Below are positions 17,186 to 25,537 of a DNA stretch of 64,000 nt, piece by piece. The notes under the pieces were generated by a model, which worked only from the letters and a program-made list of their open reading frames with translations, searched no databases and was not told the DNA's origin. How positions within the stretch are numbered: position 1 is the first letter of the stretch; every line of letters starts with the position of its first letter. Source of the stretch: Rhizobium altiplani (GTDB taxonomy: Bacteria; Pseudomonadota; Alphaproteobacteria; Rhizobiales; Rhizobiaceae). The stretch lies in assembly GCF_001542405.1 (NCBI RefSeq), contig NZ_LNCD01000105.1, positions 36,966-100,965 on the forward strand. Reading direction: 5' to 3'. Made by a program: the position numbers and the translations under genes.

Positions 17186-18295
17186 ATGTCGCTTCGCATT
17201 GCCACCTTCAACGTCGAAAACCTCATGACGCGTTTCGACTTTACCGGCTTCCGCAACCAGTTGCGCCAAGACCGGGTCATCAAGCTTTTCGAAGTGCGCA
17301 GTGAAGGCGTCTACCAGCAGCTCGAGCAGGCGCGGGTGATCGCTTCCACCGACGATACCCGACAGATGACGGCGCTCGCGATTGCCGACGCCGACGCCGA
17401 CATTCTCTGCCTGCAGGAAGTCGACAACATGGAGGCGTTGCAAGCCTTCGAATACGGCTATCTCTTCAGGATGGTCGGCAACGGTTACCGGCAAAAATAT
17501 CTCGTCGAGGGCAACGACAGCCGCGGGATCGACGTCGCAGTCCTGATGCGGGAAGAGACACGTGACGGGCAGAAGATCGAGCTCAAGCAGATCAAGAGCC
17601 ATGCAATGCTCACCTATCGCGATCTGGGGCTTTTCAACGACCAATTGGCGCTGACCAACCGCATCGACGACAAGATCTTCAAGCGCGACTGCCTGGAACT
17701 GGAGCTCGAGATCGGTGGCGTCGCGCTGTCGCTCTACGTGGTCCATTTCAAGTCGATGGACGGGCCGCGCACGAATGGCGTCGACAGCAGGCTCGGCACC
17801 ATGCCGATCCGGCGGGCCGAGGCGCTGGCGGTTCGCCGTATCATCGAGGACCGCTTTCACGGTCATACCGATGACAAGAGGTTCGTTATATGTGGTGACA
17901 TGAACGATTATCAGGAGCGCGTCGACGTCATCGGGCGCCGCCAAACGGGCTACCGCTTCGAGCATCAGGTCGAGAGCATCAGCGCGCTCGACGTCTTCAG
18001 TCGCGACGGCTTTTTGGAGAATGTCGTGCGCCGCCGTGATCCGCTCGACCGCTGGACGCTCTACCATGCCCGTGGACCCGAAGAGCAATGGCTGTGTCAG
18101 CTCGACTACATCTGGCTCTCGAAGGCGCTCGCCAGAACGAATGTCGGACGCCTGCCGGAGATCGTTCGACATGGACAGCCTTACCGCACGGCCTTCCCGC
18201 CCGGCCAGGAGGTCGAGCGTTATCCTCGCACCGGCTGGGACCGGCCAAAGGCCTCCGACCATTGCCCCGTTGTCATGACACTGGATTTGATATGA
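17186..18295 (+). CDS. Endonuclease/exonuclease/phosphatase (EEP) family hydrolase
   Basis: The 369-aa protein carries the EEP metal and catalytic motifs in order: TFNVENL (Asn), LCLQEVDN (Glu), RGIDVAVLM, VVHFKSM, CGDMNDY (Asp/Asn) and the terminal SDHCPV (Asp-His). No signal peptide is seen, so it is likely cytoplasmic. It may act on nucleic acids, inositol phosphates or phosphoesters. Its stop overlaps the start of the Nudix gene (ATGA), which points to coupled translation. Confidence 0.85.
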   Translation: MSLRIATFNVENLMTRFDFTGFRNQLRQDRVIKLFEVRSEGVYQQLEQARVIASTDDTRQMTALAIADADADILCLQEVDNMEALQAFEYGYLFRMVGNGYRQKYLVEGNDSRGIDVAVLMREETRDGQKIELKQIKSHAMLTYRDLGLFNDQLALTNRIDDKIFKRDCLELELEIGGVALSLYVVHFKSMDGPRTNGVDSRLGTMPIRRAEALAVRRIIEDRFHGHTDDKRFVICGDMNDYQERVDVIGRRQTGYRFEHQVESISALDVFSRDGFLENVVRRRDPLDRWTLYHARGPEEQWLCQLDYIWLSKALARTNVGRLPEIVRHGQPYRTAFPPGQEVERYPRTGWDRPKASDHCPVVMTLDLI

Positions 18296-19038
18296 ACCTG
18301 CATTTCTCCGAGGATTTCGCCGGCTGGCCGCCGGAGCAGACCGTATTTCCGATTGCTGGGCTGGACCTTCGCGTTCTCGCCGGGGACCATTCCTTCTATG
18401 TCGCGGAGCGCGAGGCGATCCGGGAGAACTGGGCGAAGGAAACGGCTGCAAACCCGGCGCTGTTCGACGGCCGCATGGTCTTTCAGGAGCGGCTGGCTCT
18501 AACCGATGCCGGCATAGCAGGCGAGGGCCATGTCATCCCGTTTTCTACATTCATGTGGTGGCGCCGCCAACCGAGCCGGCAAGGCGGCATCCATCTGTTC
18601 GCCTATCCGGTCCTCGAAACCTCGGACGGCGCGCTGGTGGCTATCCGCATGGGGAGCCATACGGCCAATCCCGGCCAGGTCTATTTCGCTGCCGGTTCCC
18701 TCGAACCAGAGGACGTCAGCGAAGGTCGTTGCGACGTCGAAGGCAATATGCGTCGCGAGGTGATGGAGGAGACGGGGCTTGACCTCAACGAGGCCAAGGC
18801 CGGCGATCGCTACTACGCGAGCCATGTCAGGCGCACGGTGACTGTGCTGCGTCTCTTCCGCTTCGACCTGACCGCCGATGACATGATAGAGAAGATCCAC
18901 GCACACATGCTGGTTGCCGACGACAAGGAGATTGCCGGCGCGGTTGCTATACGTTCGGCCGACCCGAAGGCACACCCCTACAATATTGCGATGCTCCCCG
19001 TCATCGACTGGTACTTCCGGGAACGGCGCGGCGCTTAA
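18292..19038 (+). CDS. Nudix hydrolase
   Basis: Start at 18292 (MNLHFSEDFAG) overlaps the EEP gene stop by four bases and gives 248 aa. The Nudix helix core REVMEETGL is intact near residue 158, but the upstream Gly and Glu of the canonical box are displaced (GRCDVEGNMR), so it is a variant box. Nudix enzymes cleave nucleoside diphosphates linked to another moiety. Coupling to an EEP hydrolase suggests a shared nucleotide or phosphoester clean-up role (inference). Confidence 0.82.
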   Translation: MNLHFSEDFAGWPPEQTVFPIAGLDLRVLAGDHSFYVAEREAIRENWAKETAANPALFDGRMVFQERLALTDAGIAGEGHVIPFSTFMWWRRQPSRQGGIHLFAYPVLETSDGALVAIRMGSHTANPGQVYFAAGSLEPEDVSEGRCDVEGNMRREVMEETGLDLNEAKAGDRYYASHVRRTVTVLRLFRFDLTADDMIEKIHAHMLVADDKEIAGAVAIRSADPKAHPYNIAMLPVIDWYFRERRGA

Positions 19039-19106
19039 CGCCTTGCGCTCGGTCGTCCGGTCGGGCAGGTTGGCGAAACGAGGATCGAGACCATCAGGAG
19101 GCCGAT

Positions 19107-20018
19107 GTGGGGCGAAGCTACAGCGTCTATGACGTGTTCACCGACCGCAAGCTCGCCGGAAATCCGCTCGCCGTTATCTTCGATGGTGACGATTTGAGCG
19201 ATGACGCCATGCAGGCGATCGCCAAGGAAATGAGCCTCTCGGAAACGGTCTTCGTGCAGCCGTCGGGTAATCCCGCTTACACGGCGAGAATCCGCATCTT
19301 CACGCCCGGGCGGGAGCTTCCCTTTGCAGGGCATCCGACCGTTGGAACGGCGATCGCTCTCGCCGAGCAGGCGCATGGCGGCTCGAGCATCGATCTCGTT
19401 TCGGTGCTGGAGGAAAATGTCGGACCGGTGCGTTGCGCCGTTCGCCTGCGGGAAGGCGAGGCGAGTTTTGCCGAGTTCGACCTGCCGCGGAAGTCGCAGC
19501 AGATCACGATGCCGCTCGACAAGCTTGGAATCGCCAATGCTTTGTCGTTGAAGACGACCGAGATCGGCTTTGAGAACCACGTACCGTCGTTGTGGAGCGC
19601 CGGCGTGCCGTACCTGATGGTGCCGGTGCACGACGTCGGCGCCGCGCAGCACATGGAGTTCGACCCGCAACTTTGGGAAGAGACCGTTCCCTTCGTGGAT
19701 GGCGCGCTTGCCTCGGCCTATATCTACTGCCGGGGCGGCGTGAACCATGTGGCGAAATTCCATGCGCGGATGTTTGCGAGCGGCATGGGGATCGTGGAGG
19801 ACCCTGCGACCGGGTCGGCTGCCGCCGCGCTCTCCGGCACCATTCACTATTTCGACCGTCTGACGGACGGGCACCATGGCATAACGATCGAGCAGGGCGT
19901 GGAAATGGGCCGGCCATCCTTCATTCATCTGCACATGGATGTTGAAGGCGGAACGATCTCAAATGCCCGGATCGGCGGGCAGGCTATGCGCATCGCAAGC
20001 GGAACGCTGGACCTTTGA
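19107..20018 (+). CDS. PhzF family phenazine biosynthesis-like protein
   Basis: The 303-aa protein starts with GTG, preceded by CAGGAGG. It has the diaminopimelate epimerase-like double domain with the PhzF signatures NPLAVIFDG, SETVFVQPS, ELPFAGHPTVGTA and EDPATGSAAAAL. The general acid/base Glu is in SLSETVF. Despite the name most members are isomerases of unknown substrate, and no phenazine genes are nearby. It follows the Nudix gene by 68 bp. Confidence 0.9.
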   Translation: MGRSYSVYDVFTDRKLAGNPLAVIFDGDDLSDDAMQAIAKEMSLSETVFVQPSGNPAYTARIRIFTPGRELPFAGHPTVGTAIALAEQAHGGSSIDLVSVLEENVGPVRCAVRLREGEASFAEFDLPRKSQQITMPLDKLGIANALSLKTTEIGFENHVPSLWSAGVPYLMVPVHDVGAAQHMEFDPQLWEETVPFVDGALASAYIYCRGGVNHVAKFHARMFASGMGIVEDPATGSAAAALSGTIHYFDRLTDGHHGITIEQGVEMGRPSFIHLHMDVEGGTISNARIGGQAMRIASGTLDL

Positions 20019-20142
20019 TTTCATTGCATTTCAGCCATGCGCAAAAATCTTCGCATTTAACCAAAGAATTTTCAGGCAGGCGCTAGACAAGCCGAACGAT
20101 CCTGTTTATACGCCCCCTCACACCGCGCAACACGGCGGTTAC

Positions 20143-20218
<76 letters not shown>

Positions 20219-20287
20219 AAAACCTCAAGAAAGGTAAGCAGTTAGCAAAAAACTCCCAAGCGGGAGCTCTGGCCATTCTGCCAATTC

Positions 20288-20308
20288 TGTCACAAACTTT
20301 GTCACAAA
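20288..20308. repeat. Two TGTCACAAA direct repeats after tRNA-Lys
   Basis: TGTCACAAA at 20288-20296 and 20300-20308, 70 bp past the tRNA-Lys 3' end. They could be remnants of integrase arm sites, since a tRNA 3' end is a common target; no integrase is left nearby. Weak. Confidence 0.3.
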
Positions 20309-20437
20309 ATCGAAAGTGGTAAGCTCCGTCGAGGAAGCGAATTTCTTCCGTCATCCAAGCCCCGCGCCGGGACACAGGCGCGTGCATCCCGTCGGCGTTA
20401 AAGCGAGTTCTCATTAGAGCAGCGTGGAGGTTTGCAG

Positions 20438-20779
20438 CTATCGCCGGCGGCTAATGCGGTGCATGTCGACAATGCGGCCGTCAGTTCGACGGATTGCGAT
20501 CTCGAAGCGGGTGTTGCCTCGCCACGCACGATAGATGAAGAACCTGCCACGGCAGTCGACCCGACGAACATCGCGGAAGCCGCGATTGCGAAGCAGTCGT
20601 TCACCCTGACTACAGGTTATCCCTCGACCTCTATTGAGGCTGCTACCGATCCCGATGTGTATGCTGATGTCCGTTTGGGCAATCGCTTCACGGGGAAGCG
20701 CCACTGGTGACGCCACTATTGCCAAGGCGAGCACTGATGAGACGAGCGAAGATCCACGCATTATTGTGACGATACTCAT
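20438..20779 (-). CDS. Small exported protein, unknown function
   Basis: ATG 20779 (MSIVTIMRGSSL) has GAGGATG seven bases upstream, giving 113 aa. A signal peptide (about residues 1-34, ending near REAIAQ) precedes a basic mature domain with two Cys (ITCSQGERLLRNRGF and VDCRGRFF). The C terminus ARRTDGRIVDMHRISRRR-like pattern (IRRTDGRIVDMHRI) recalls PepSY-like periplasmic proteins. Function not recognised. It opens the exported-protein cluster but on the opposite strand. Confidence 0.65.
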   Translation of the reverse strand: MSIVTIMRGSSLVSSVLALAIVASPVALPREAIAQTDISIHIGIGSSLNRGRGITCSQGERLLRNRGFRDVRRVDCRGRFFIYRAWRGNTRFEIAIRRTDGRIVDMHRISRRR

Positions 20780-21197
20780 AATCATCCTCACTGTTTGACT
20801 CATGCCGGTCCTGAAAAACGCCCGACATGACCGTTTCGGCCAGACCATCGCGAGGAAAAGAACGCGATAGTTGCATAGGGCGAGGCCGGATAGGCCTGAC
20901 CGTGGTGGCTCCCAGATTATCAGCAAATGTCAGAATCCGTAATCGTGTCGGTGGGTTGCAAACCAGAGACTGGTTCGGCGAGCGATGAAATGGACGATAA
21001 TTGCGTCAGCGACTTTGAGATGACGAGCTTTCAGCTTGACACGGTGTCAATTGGCAGCCACCGGTTCGAGGCGAAGGCATTGATCGGCGCATGGGTTGTG
21101 TGAAGCTTGAATGGAAGCAGGGGACAGCGGTTTAGCGCGGGGCCGCTTTCGTCTAACATCTCTTTCTCGTAAACCGCTGCAGCCAGGAGAAGCATGA
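20780..21197. other. Intergenic, no gene recognised
   Basis: The 418-bp stretch between a leftward exported-protein gene and a rightward lipoprotein gene presumably holds both promoters. No convincing reading frame, RNA or repeat is visible. Confidence 0.5.
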
Positions 21198-21380
21198 ATG
21201 AGCAGATTTCGGGCATTTGTAGCAGCTGGAGCGATGATCAGTCTTTCCACGCTCCTGTCGGCCTGCGGGACGCCCCCGAACTCGATGGGCAATGCGTCAG
21301 GCTATGAGCCGGGAGATTCAATGAATCGAGCCTGCTCCGACGGCTTCAGGCCCAGCGACGGCCGGTCCTGCAGTTACTGA
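21198..21380 (+). CDS. Small lipoprotein (60 aa)
   Basis: The signal peptide ends in a lipobox LSAC (Cys near residue 23), after which a mature peptide of only 38 residues follows, with a pair of cysteines (ACSDGF and RSCSY). It is probably anchored to the inner or outer membrane through lipidated Cys. No family recognised. It lies in a run of small exported proteins. Confidence 0.65.
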   Translation: MSRFRAFVAAGAMISLSTLLSACGTPPNSMGNASGYEPGDSMNRACSDGFRPSDGRSCSY

Positions 21381-21664
21381 CGGGCGGTAGCGCCTGCCGA
21401 AGGGCGATCCGCCCGACGGGTGCGCGCCCTCGTTGCACGGGATCCTCTCGTCGCCTCTCCAGCAATGGTTTGCGCGCCCTCATCGGTTAGATGACCTTCG
21501 CCCGCTGCCATTCCATCACCAATTCCCCATCCGTCCACCTGAGACGACGATCGGACCGAAGTCGGGTTTCGTCTCCGACCGAGGTCTGACAAGTGGAACC
21601 GGGAGGATTTTGCCTCGTCGGTTTCAAGAGCGGCCCGTCGGGTCGCCTTTTCAAGGAGGAGAAT

Positions 21665-22060
21665 ATGCTTATTAAACAATCTATTGGCGCGGTCGCAGCA
21701 TTGATCTTTGCGTCTGGCGCGGCATTCGCACAATCGTCCACTGTCAATGGCACCGTTGGCGGCGCGGCCACCGGCGCGATTGTCGGTGGACCGGTGGGCG
21801 CGGCTGTTGGCGGTGTGACCGGTGCGGCAGTTGGCGCCATGCTTGAGCCGCCGCAGACGGTTGTCACCTATGTCCGCGAGGTCCCGGCTCCGCAGGCACG
21901 GGTCGTCGTCGAGGAAAAGATCGTCGTCGGTCAGCCGCTTCCGGAGACCGTTGTCCTAACACCTGTTCCCGACAATCCGAACTTTGCATACGCGGTCGCG
22001 AACGACGAGCGTGTGATCGTCGAGCCTTCATCGCGCAAGGTTATCCGGGTTCTCAACTGA
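21665..22060 (+). CDS. DUF1236 family exported protein
   Basis: Start 21665 has AAGGAGGAG just upstream; an upstream in-frame ATG has none. The 131-aa protein has a signal peptide ending AAFAQ, a glycine/valine-rich segment (residues 32-65, GGAATGAIVGGPVGAAVGG) that looks like a glycine-zipper, and a C-terminal DUF1236 domain (YAVANDERVIVEPSSRKVIRVL). Likely periplasmic or outer-membrane associated; function unknown. Confidence 0.82.
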   Translation: MLIKQSIGAVAALIFASGAAFAQSSTVNGTVGGAATGAIVGGPVGAAVGGVTGAAVGAMLEPPQTVVTYVREVPAPQARVVVEEKIVVGQPLPETVVLTPVPDNPNFAYAVANDERVIVEPSSRKVIRVLN

Positions 22061-22452
22061 TCCTGGTTCGAGAGCGCGGCTATGCTGCGCGCAACCAACC
22101 CCAATCAAATTGACGTCAAGGACATACGCTGCGGCTCGATGCCGTACGTTGCGTGCGCCTTGTCGTCCACGGAGAAGAGACATGGAACACAAGAAACTAT
22201 CCATGATTGTTGGGCAGCGGCGATCGGATAGACGCCGCCGGCGGCGCTTGGCTCGGGTATTGCCGGCAAGACGATAGTGACGCGGAACAAAGTTCCCTCG
22301 CACGGGTTTCTTGGCTGATCGCGATTATCTCGACCAGGCCTGCGCCGCCTCGCCATGGGGCATCCGCAAGGCGCCATTTTAAGGCGTCGTGCGGCTCCGC
22401 ATGATCGAGCGCAGAGGGCGCATGCATCAGTCATGAGGGTAGGGAAGCTGTC
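22061..22452. other. Intergenic, no gene recognised
   Basis: 392 bp. A 31-codon arginine-rich frame at about 22182 has a modest GGAGAAG site, but its composition gives no support. Otherwise nothing seen. Confidence 0.4.
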
Positions 22453-23049
22453 ATGAGAGCGATTGCAACGATGCTGTTCGGCATTGCCTCGGCTGTCGGG
22501 GCCTGTTTCATCGGGGCTGCGGCCGCCACTTACATCCTCGCCGTGCCTGATGGGCGGCAGTTCGCGAATCTGGATACACCGAACCTTTGGACTGCATCTC
22601 CCGAGCGGGTTGACGCACGTAGTCAGAAGTTCGAGCGGATTGCGCCCCTTGTGTCAGCGGCCTATCCCGTTACATCCGCAGCACCCAAGCCCAAGGCGGA
22701 CGTGGTAGCAAATTCCGCGTCCGAGGACTCATCGACGGACGCCGCCTCGGCGTCACTTCGTAACGAGCATCAACAATGGTGCGCGTCGCGATACCGGTCC
22801 TACGATCGTGCCCGTGACACCTATCGCTCCTACAGCGGTCAAACCCGCATCTGCGTGTCGCCCTTCGCCGCCCCATCGATGGAGATCACTGGATCGGTGA
22901 GTGGAAACCCAGACCATCTCGCGTGGTGCTTTGCGCGTTATGCGTCCTATCGGGCAAACGACAATACATACCAGCCGTACGGCCGACCGAGGCGCGAATG
23001 TGTCTCGCCATTCTCCAGCAACACCAGTGCCGAGACTGCCAGCCAATGA
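22453..23049 (+). CDS. BA14K family exported protein with two motifs
   Basis: The 198-aa protein has an N-terminal hydrophobic segment (residues 5-31), an Ala/Ser-rich linker, and two BA14K units: residues 107-138 (WCASRYRSYDRARDTYRSY) and 156-187 (WCFARYASYRANDNTYQPY). Both end in CVSPF. Brucella BA14K is an immunoreactive lectin-like protein; most relatives carry one copy. The first unit has drifted at the DNTYQPY core, so the copies may differ in ligand. Exported, perhaps periplasmic. Confidence 0.85.
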   Translation: MRAIATMLFGIASAVGACFIGAAAATYILAVPDGRQFANLDTPNLWTASPERVDARSQKFERIAPLVSAAYPVTSAAPKPKADVVANSASEDSSTDAASASLRNEHQQWCASRYRSYDRARDTYRSYSGQTRICVSPFAAPSMEITGSVSGNPDHLAWCFARYASYRANDNTYQPYGRPRRECVSPFSSNTSAETASQ

Positions 23050-23245
23050 CGCTGTTCCGGGGAACTTGAGCCACCGCCGGTCCTTTCGCACGGCAAAAAA
23101 ACTGTGGGAACCAACAGTGTGGCGCGGCGTTTTAGGCACAGTTCCAAGGCGATCCGCACGCCCGCCTTGGCCTTTCCAAAAGTCCCTGTCATCTGCCCCG
23201 CTTGTTGCGGGGCTCCTTTCTGCTTGTCGAGGAAGGGGAGCCACC

Positions 23246-23476
23246 ATGTCACATAAGCGCTACAGTCGTCGCGACGAGCCGCTACATTCCAAGGATCTGT
23301 CAGTCTGCCATCGGGTGCTCGATCACATCCGCAACGAGCAGGGGATCGAAGCGTCCTCGGACGAATCCGATCGGATCGCCTCAATCATCATCGGGTTTTA
23401 TCGCCAGGGAGTCCGTGACGAGAAACAGTTGCACACGCTGATCGACGTGGCGCGCGGGTTTGCGCATCGATCTTAG
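23246..23476 (+). CDS. Small conserved-looking protein, unknown function (76 aa)
   Basis: ATG 23246 is preceded by GGAAGGGGAG. The 76-aa product is predicted helical and charged (HSKDLSVCHRVLDHIRNEQG, then SDRIASIIIGFYRQGVRDEKQL). There is no signal peptide, in contrast with its neighbours. I do not recognise a family. Confidence 0.6.
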   Translation: MSHKRYSRRDEPLHSKDLSVCHRVLDHIRNEQGIEASSDESDRIASIIIGFYRQGVRDEKQLHTLIDVARGFAHRS

Positions 23477-23581
23477 TGGACAAAACGAACAATGGTTGGG
23501 AACAGAAGCGAACCACCGGCGTTTTTCGCTCAGGTCGTGCCGCCCTAGGCACGTTGTTTTGAAGTGTAACGATATTAGAGA

Positions 23582-23611
23582 GCCGCGCCGACACCGCGGC
23601 GGGGCTTTTCC
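23582..23611 (+). terminator. Possible terminator
   Basis: GCCGCG-N7-CGCGGC followed by GGGGCTTTTCC, 100 bp past the stop of the 76-aa gene. Weak T tract. Confidence 0.35.
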
Positions 23612-23720
23612 TTTGTCGTCTTTTCAGCCGGCTCTTGTAGGACTTAGGTCCTATAGGACCTCAAAAACCTGAACCATATGCAGGCCTGGCGCGTTGATCT
23701 CCAGAGAAAGGAGACTGACC

Positions 23721-23993
23721 ATGAAACGGTTGATCATCGCAATGGCCGGCCTCGCAGCAGTACTGGTGAGTGCTCCTGCCGACGCCCAAGGTGTCTATTT
23801 CGAGTTCGGTTCCGGCGGCCACAGGTATTATGATGATTCACCACCGCCTCGTTACTACCGATACGGCCCAAGGTACCGTGATTACGACTATGACGGACCG
23901 CGCTACGCCCGCCGCGACGTATGCTGGAGGGTGCCTTACCAGCACCGAAGCCACCACCACTATATCACCAGGTATAGAACGGTTTGCGAATAG
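23721..23993 (+). CDS. Small Tyr/Arg-rich exported protein
   Basis: ATG 23721 has AAAGGAGA upstream. The 90-aa product has a signal peptide ending SAPADAQ and a mature part extremely rich in Tyr, Arg and Asp (PPPRYYRYGPRYRDYDYD) with two Cys (VCWRVPY, TVCE) and a His cluster (HRSHHHY). Such low-complexity periplasmic proteins are common in rhizobia and have no known role. A clean terminator follows. Confidence 0.7.
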   Translation: MKRLIIAMAGLAAVLVSAPADAQGVYFEFGSGGHRYYDDSPPPRYYRYGPRYRDYDYDGPRYARRDVCWRVPYQHRSHHHYITRYRTVCE

Positions 23994-24000
23994 AGAATCG

Positions 24001-24025
24001 GCCTCGCGTGAAGCGAGGCTTTTTC
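24001..24025 (+). terminator. Rho-independent terminator
   Basis: GCCTCGC-GTGAA-GCGAGGC-TTTTT, a 7-bp perfect stem with a T tract, 7 bp after the stop codon of the Tyr/Arg-rich gene. Confidence 0.85.
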
Positions 24026-24366
24026 TCAGGGACCTGGCGTTTCTGCCGTCATCCGCCCTAGACGCCCCAGCCTGATTTTGCCGCGTTGGCCGTCCCACCT
24101 ATGCACGGCGGTTTTCTCGGGCCTACTTCTCCCGGTCCTCAAGGCAGAACTGTCTCACCAAAATCGGTCTGAGGTCGCGGATCGGGCGAGCCCTTGTGTT
24201 TGGCTGTGATCGAGCTGTTTTAGATGGGCGGCGCGCTGCCGGGCGCTGGCAAGGATGCTCACGAATTGGCTCAATTAGCGTGCAAGATCGGAAGGGCAGC
24301 CATGCATCAGCGGCCTTGGTAAATCATAGCGATGCGCTATCTATCTCCGTGCAATACAAGGAGAAA
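24026..24366. other. Intergenic, no gene recognised
   Basis: About 340 bp between the terminator and the DUF992 gene. It presumably contains that gene's promoter. Nothing else seen. Confidence 0.45.
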
Positions 24367-24891
24367 ATGATGAAGAAGATTGCAACCGCAGTTGCTGCCG
24401 TATCGCTGATGCAAGCCTTGGCCACGAGCGTCGGTGCTGCCGATTTGGTCACCACTTATAAGCAGCCCGAGCCCGACCTGAGTGACGGCGTCAAGATCGG
24501 GATTCTGACCTGTGACGTCGGTGGCGGTGTCGGTTATGTCCTCGGTTCGGCAAAATCGGTCGATTGCGTTTTCAGCCCGACATCGGGCAGCGAGACGCAG
24601 GATCGGTACGCGGGTGCGATCCGCAAACTGGGCGTTGATGTCGGATTTACCACGCGCGGCCGGATTGTGTGGGCGGTGTTTGCGCCGACGACGGGATACC
24701 ATCGCGGTTCGCTGGGCGGCCTTTACCAGGGCGCATCGGCCGAAGCGACGCTTGTCGCCGGTGTTGGTGCCAACATCCTCGTCGGCGGCACCAGTGGCTC
24801 GGTGCAGTTGCAGACGCTGAGCGTGACCGGACAGCTCGGCCTCAACGTTGCCGCTACCGGAACGTCCATGACGTTGACGCCACAAGGCTAA
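24367..24891 (+). CDS. DUF992 family exported protein
   Basis: ATG 24367 (or 24370) follows AAGGAG and gives about 174 aa with a signal peptide ending SVGAA. The DUF992 pattern is clear: VKIGILTCDVGGGVGYVLGSAKSVDCVF at the start of the mature domain (conserved Cys pair) and YQGASAEATLVAGVGANILVGG further on. Probably periplasmic; function unknown. Confidence 0.85.
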   Translation: MMKKIATAVAAVSLMQALATSVGAADLVTTYKQPEPDLSDGVKIGILTCDVGGGVGYVLGSAKSVDCVFSPTSGSETQDRYAGAIRKLGVDVGFTTRGRIVWAVFAPTTGYHRGSLGGLYQGASAEATLVAGVGANILVGGTSGSVQLQTLSVTGQLGLNVAATGTSMTLTPQG

Positions 24892-24933
24892 CGGCGTCTC
24901 GCCGGCTATCGATTGGCGCGCTCTTGAATAAAT

Positions 24934-24957
24934 CTGGCCGCATTCTTGTGCGGCCAG
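24934..24957 (+). terminator. Hairpin after the DUF992 gene
   Basis: CTGGCCGCA-N6-TGCGGCCAG, 9-bp perfect stem without a long T tract, between the DUF992 gene and the lipoprotein gene. Confidence 0.45.
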
Positions 24958-24983
24958 CTTGGGCTTCGGCTCAGGAGGGAGAG

Positions 24984-25235
24984 ATGAGATATACCCCAAT
25001 AATCATGGCGATAGCGCTTGCCGGCTGCAACACGACTGCACCGCCGCTTGAGCCTGTGCCGGGAAGCCTGACCTATGGACGCGTCGTGCGCTCGCCGTAC
25101 CCGCCGGGAACGGTGATCAATAACACGTTCCTGGGAAAATGGGGTTACCGCACATTCGAGAAATACGTGGTCCAGCCTGATGGAACGCTTAAGTTGACCT
25201 CCCAGCAGACGGCCCCGGATTTTCTGGTCTTCTGA
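24984..25235 (+). CDS. Small lipoprotein (83 aa)
   Basis: ATG 24984 follows AGGAGGGAGAG. The 83-aa product has a short signal peptide and lipobox LAGC (Cys near 14). The mature part contains GRVVRSPYPPGTVINNTFLG. No family recognised. It is the last of the + strand exported-protein cluster. Confidence 0.68.
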   Translation: MRYTPIIMAIALAGCNTTAPPLEPVPGSLTYGRVVRSPYPPGTVINNTFLGKWGYRTFEKYVVQPDGTLKLTSQQTAPDFLVF

Positions 25236-25249
25236 TATTTTCGCTGCCG

Positions 25250-25435
25250 CTATCGAAGTTTCGGTGGCTTACTGGTCATATTCGCCTGAATTTCGTGTTC
25301 AGGGACGTGGCGCCCGAGGAGCTTGTGCAATTTGCGCTCTTCGGCGGAATCGGCACCGTTCCGCCTGCCTTGGTTGGCGATGCTCCGGCCCCTCGGCCCC
25401 GGATTTCTAATCTGTCGGTTTTGCGTGCTGTGCAT
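25250..25435 (-). CDS. Possible small basic protein (61 aa)
   Basis: Read from ATG 25435, which has a very strong GGAGGGAGGA site upstream. The 61-aa product is basic and hydrophilic (MHSTQNRQIRNPGPRGRSI, HKLLGRHVPEHEIQANM). It lies 100 bp downstream of the lytic transglycosylase on the same strand. The support is the RBS, so it may be spurious. Confidence 0.4.
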   Translation of the reverse strand: MHSTQNRQIRNPGPRGRSIANQGRRNGADSAEERKLHKLLGRHVPEHEIQANMTSKPPKLR

Positions 25436-25537
25436 GGCTCTTTCCTCCCTCCGGGGGAAACGCACAACTCGCGCCAAAGTTCATGGCTCCACCGGAAAAT
25501 TCGCCGTCGCCGATCCGCAGCAGGGGCCGAAATGGTT

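Noticed and set aside
18088..18291. Upstream extension of the Nudix gene
   Set aside because: It runs inside the EEP gene; the ATGA overlap at 18292 is the natural start.
19107..20018. Phenazine biosynthesis
   Set aside because: PhzF-like proteins are widespread and no other phz gene is in the window.
20432..20710. Open frame on the + strand opposite the exported protein
   Set aside because: It mirrors a minus-strand gene with a signal peptide and good RBS; no motifs of its own.
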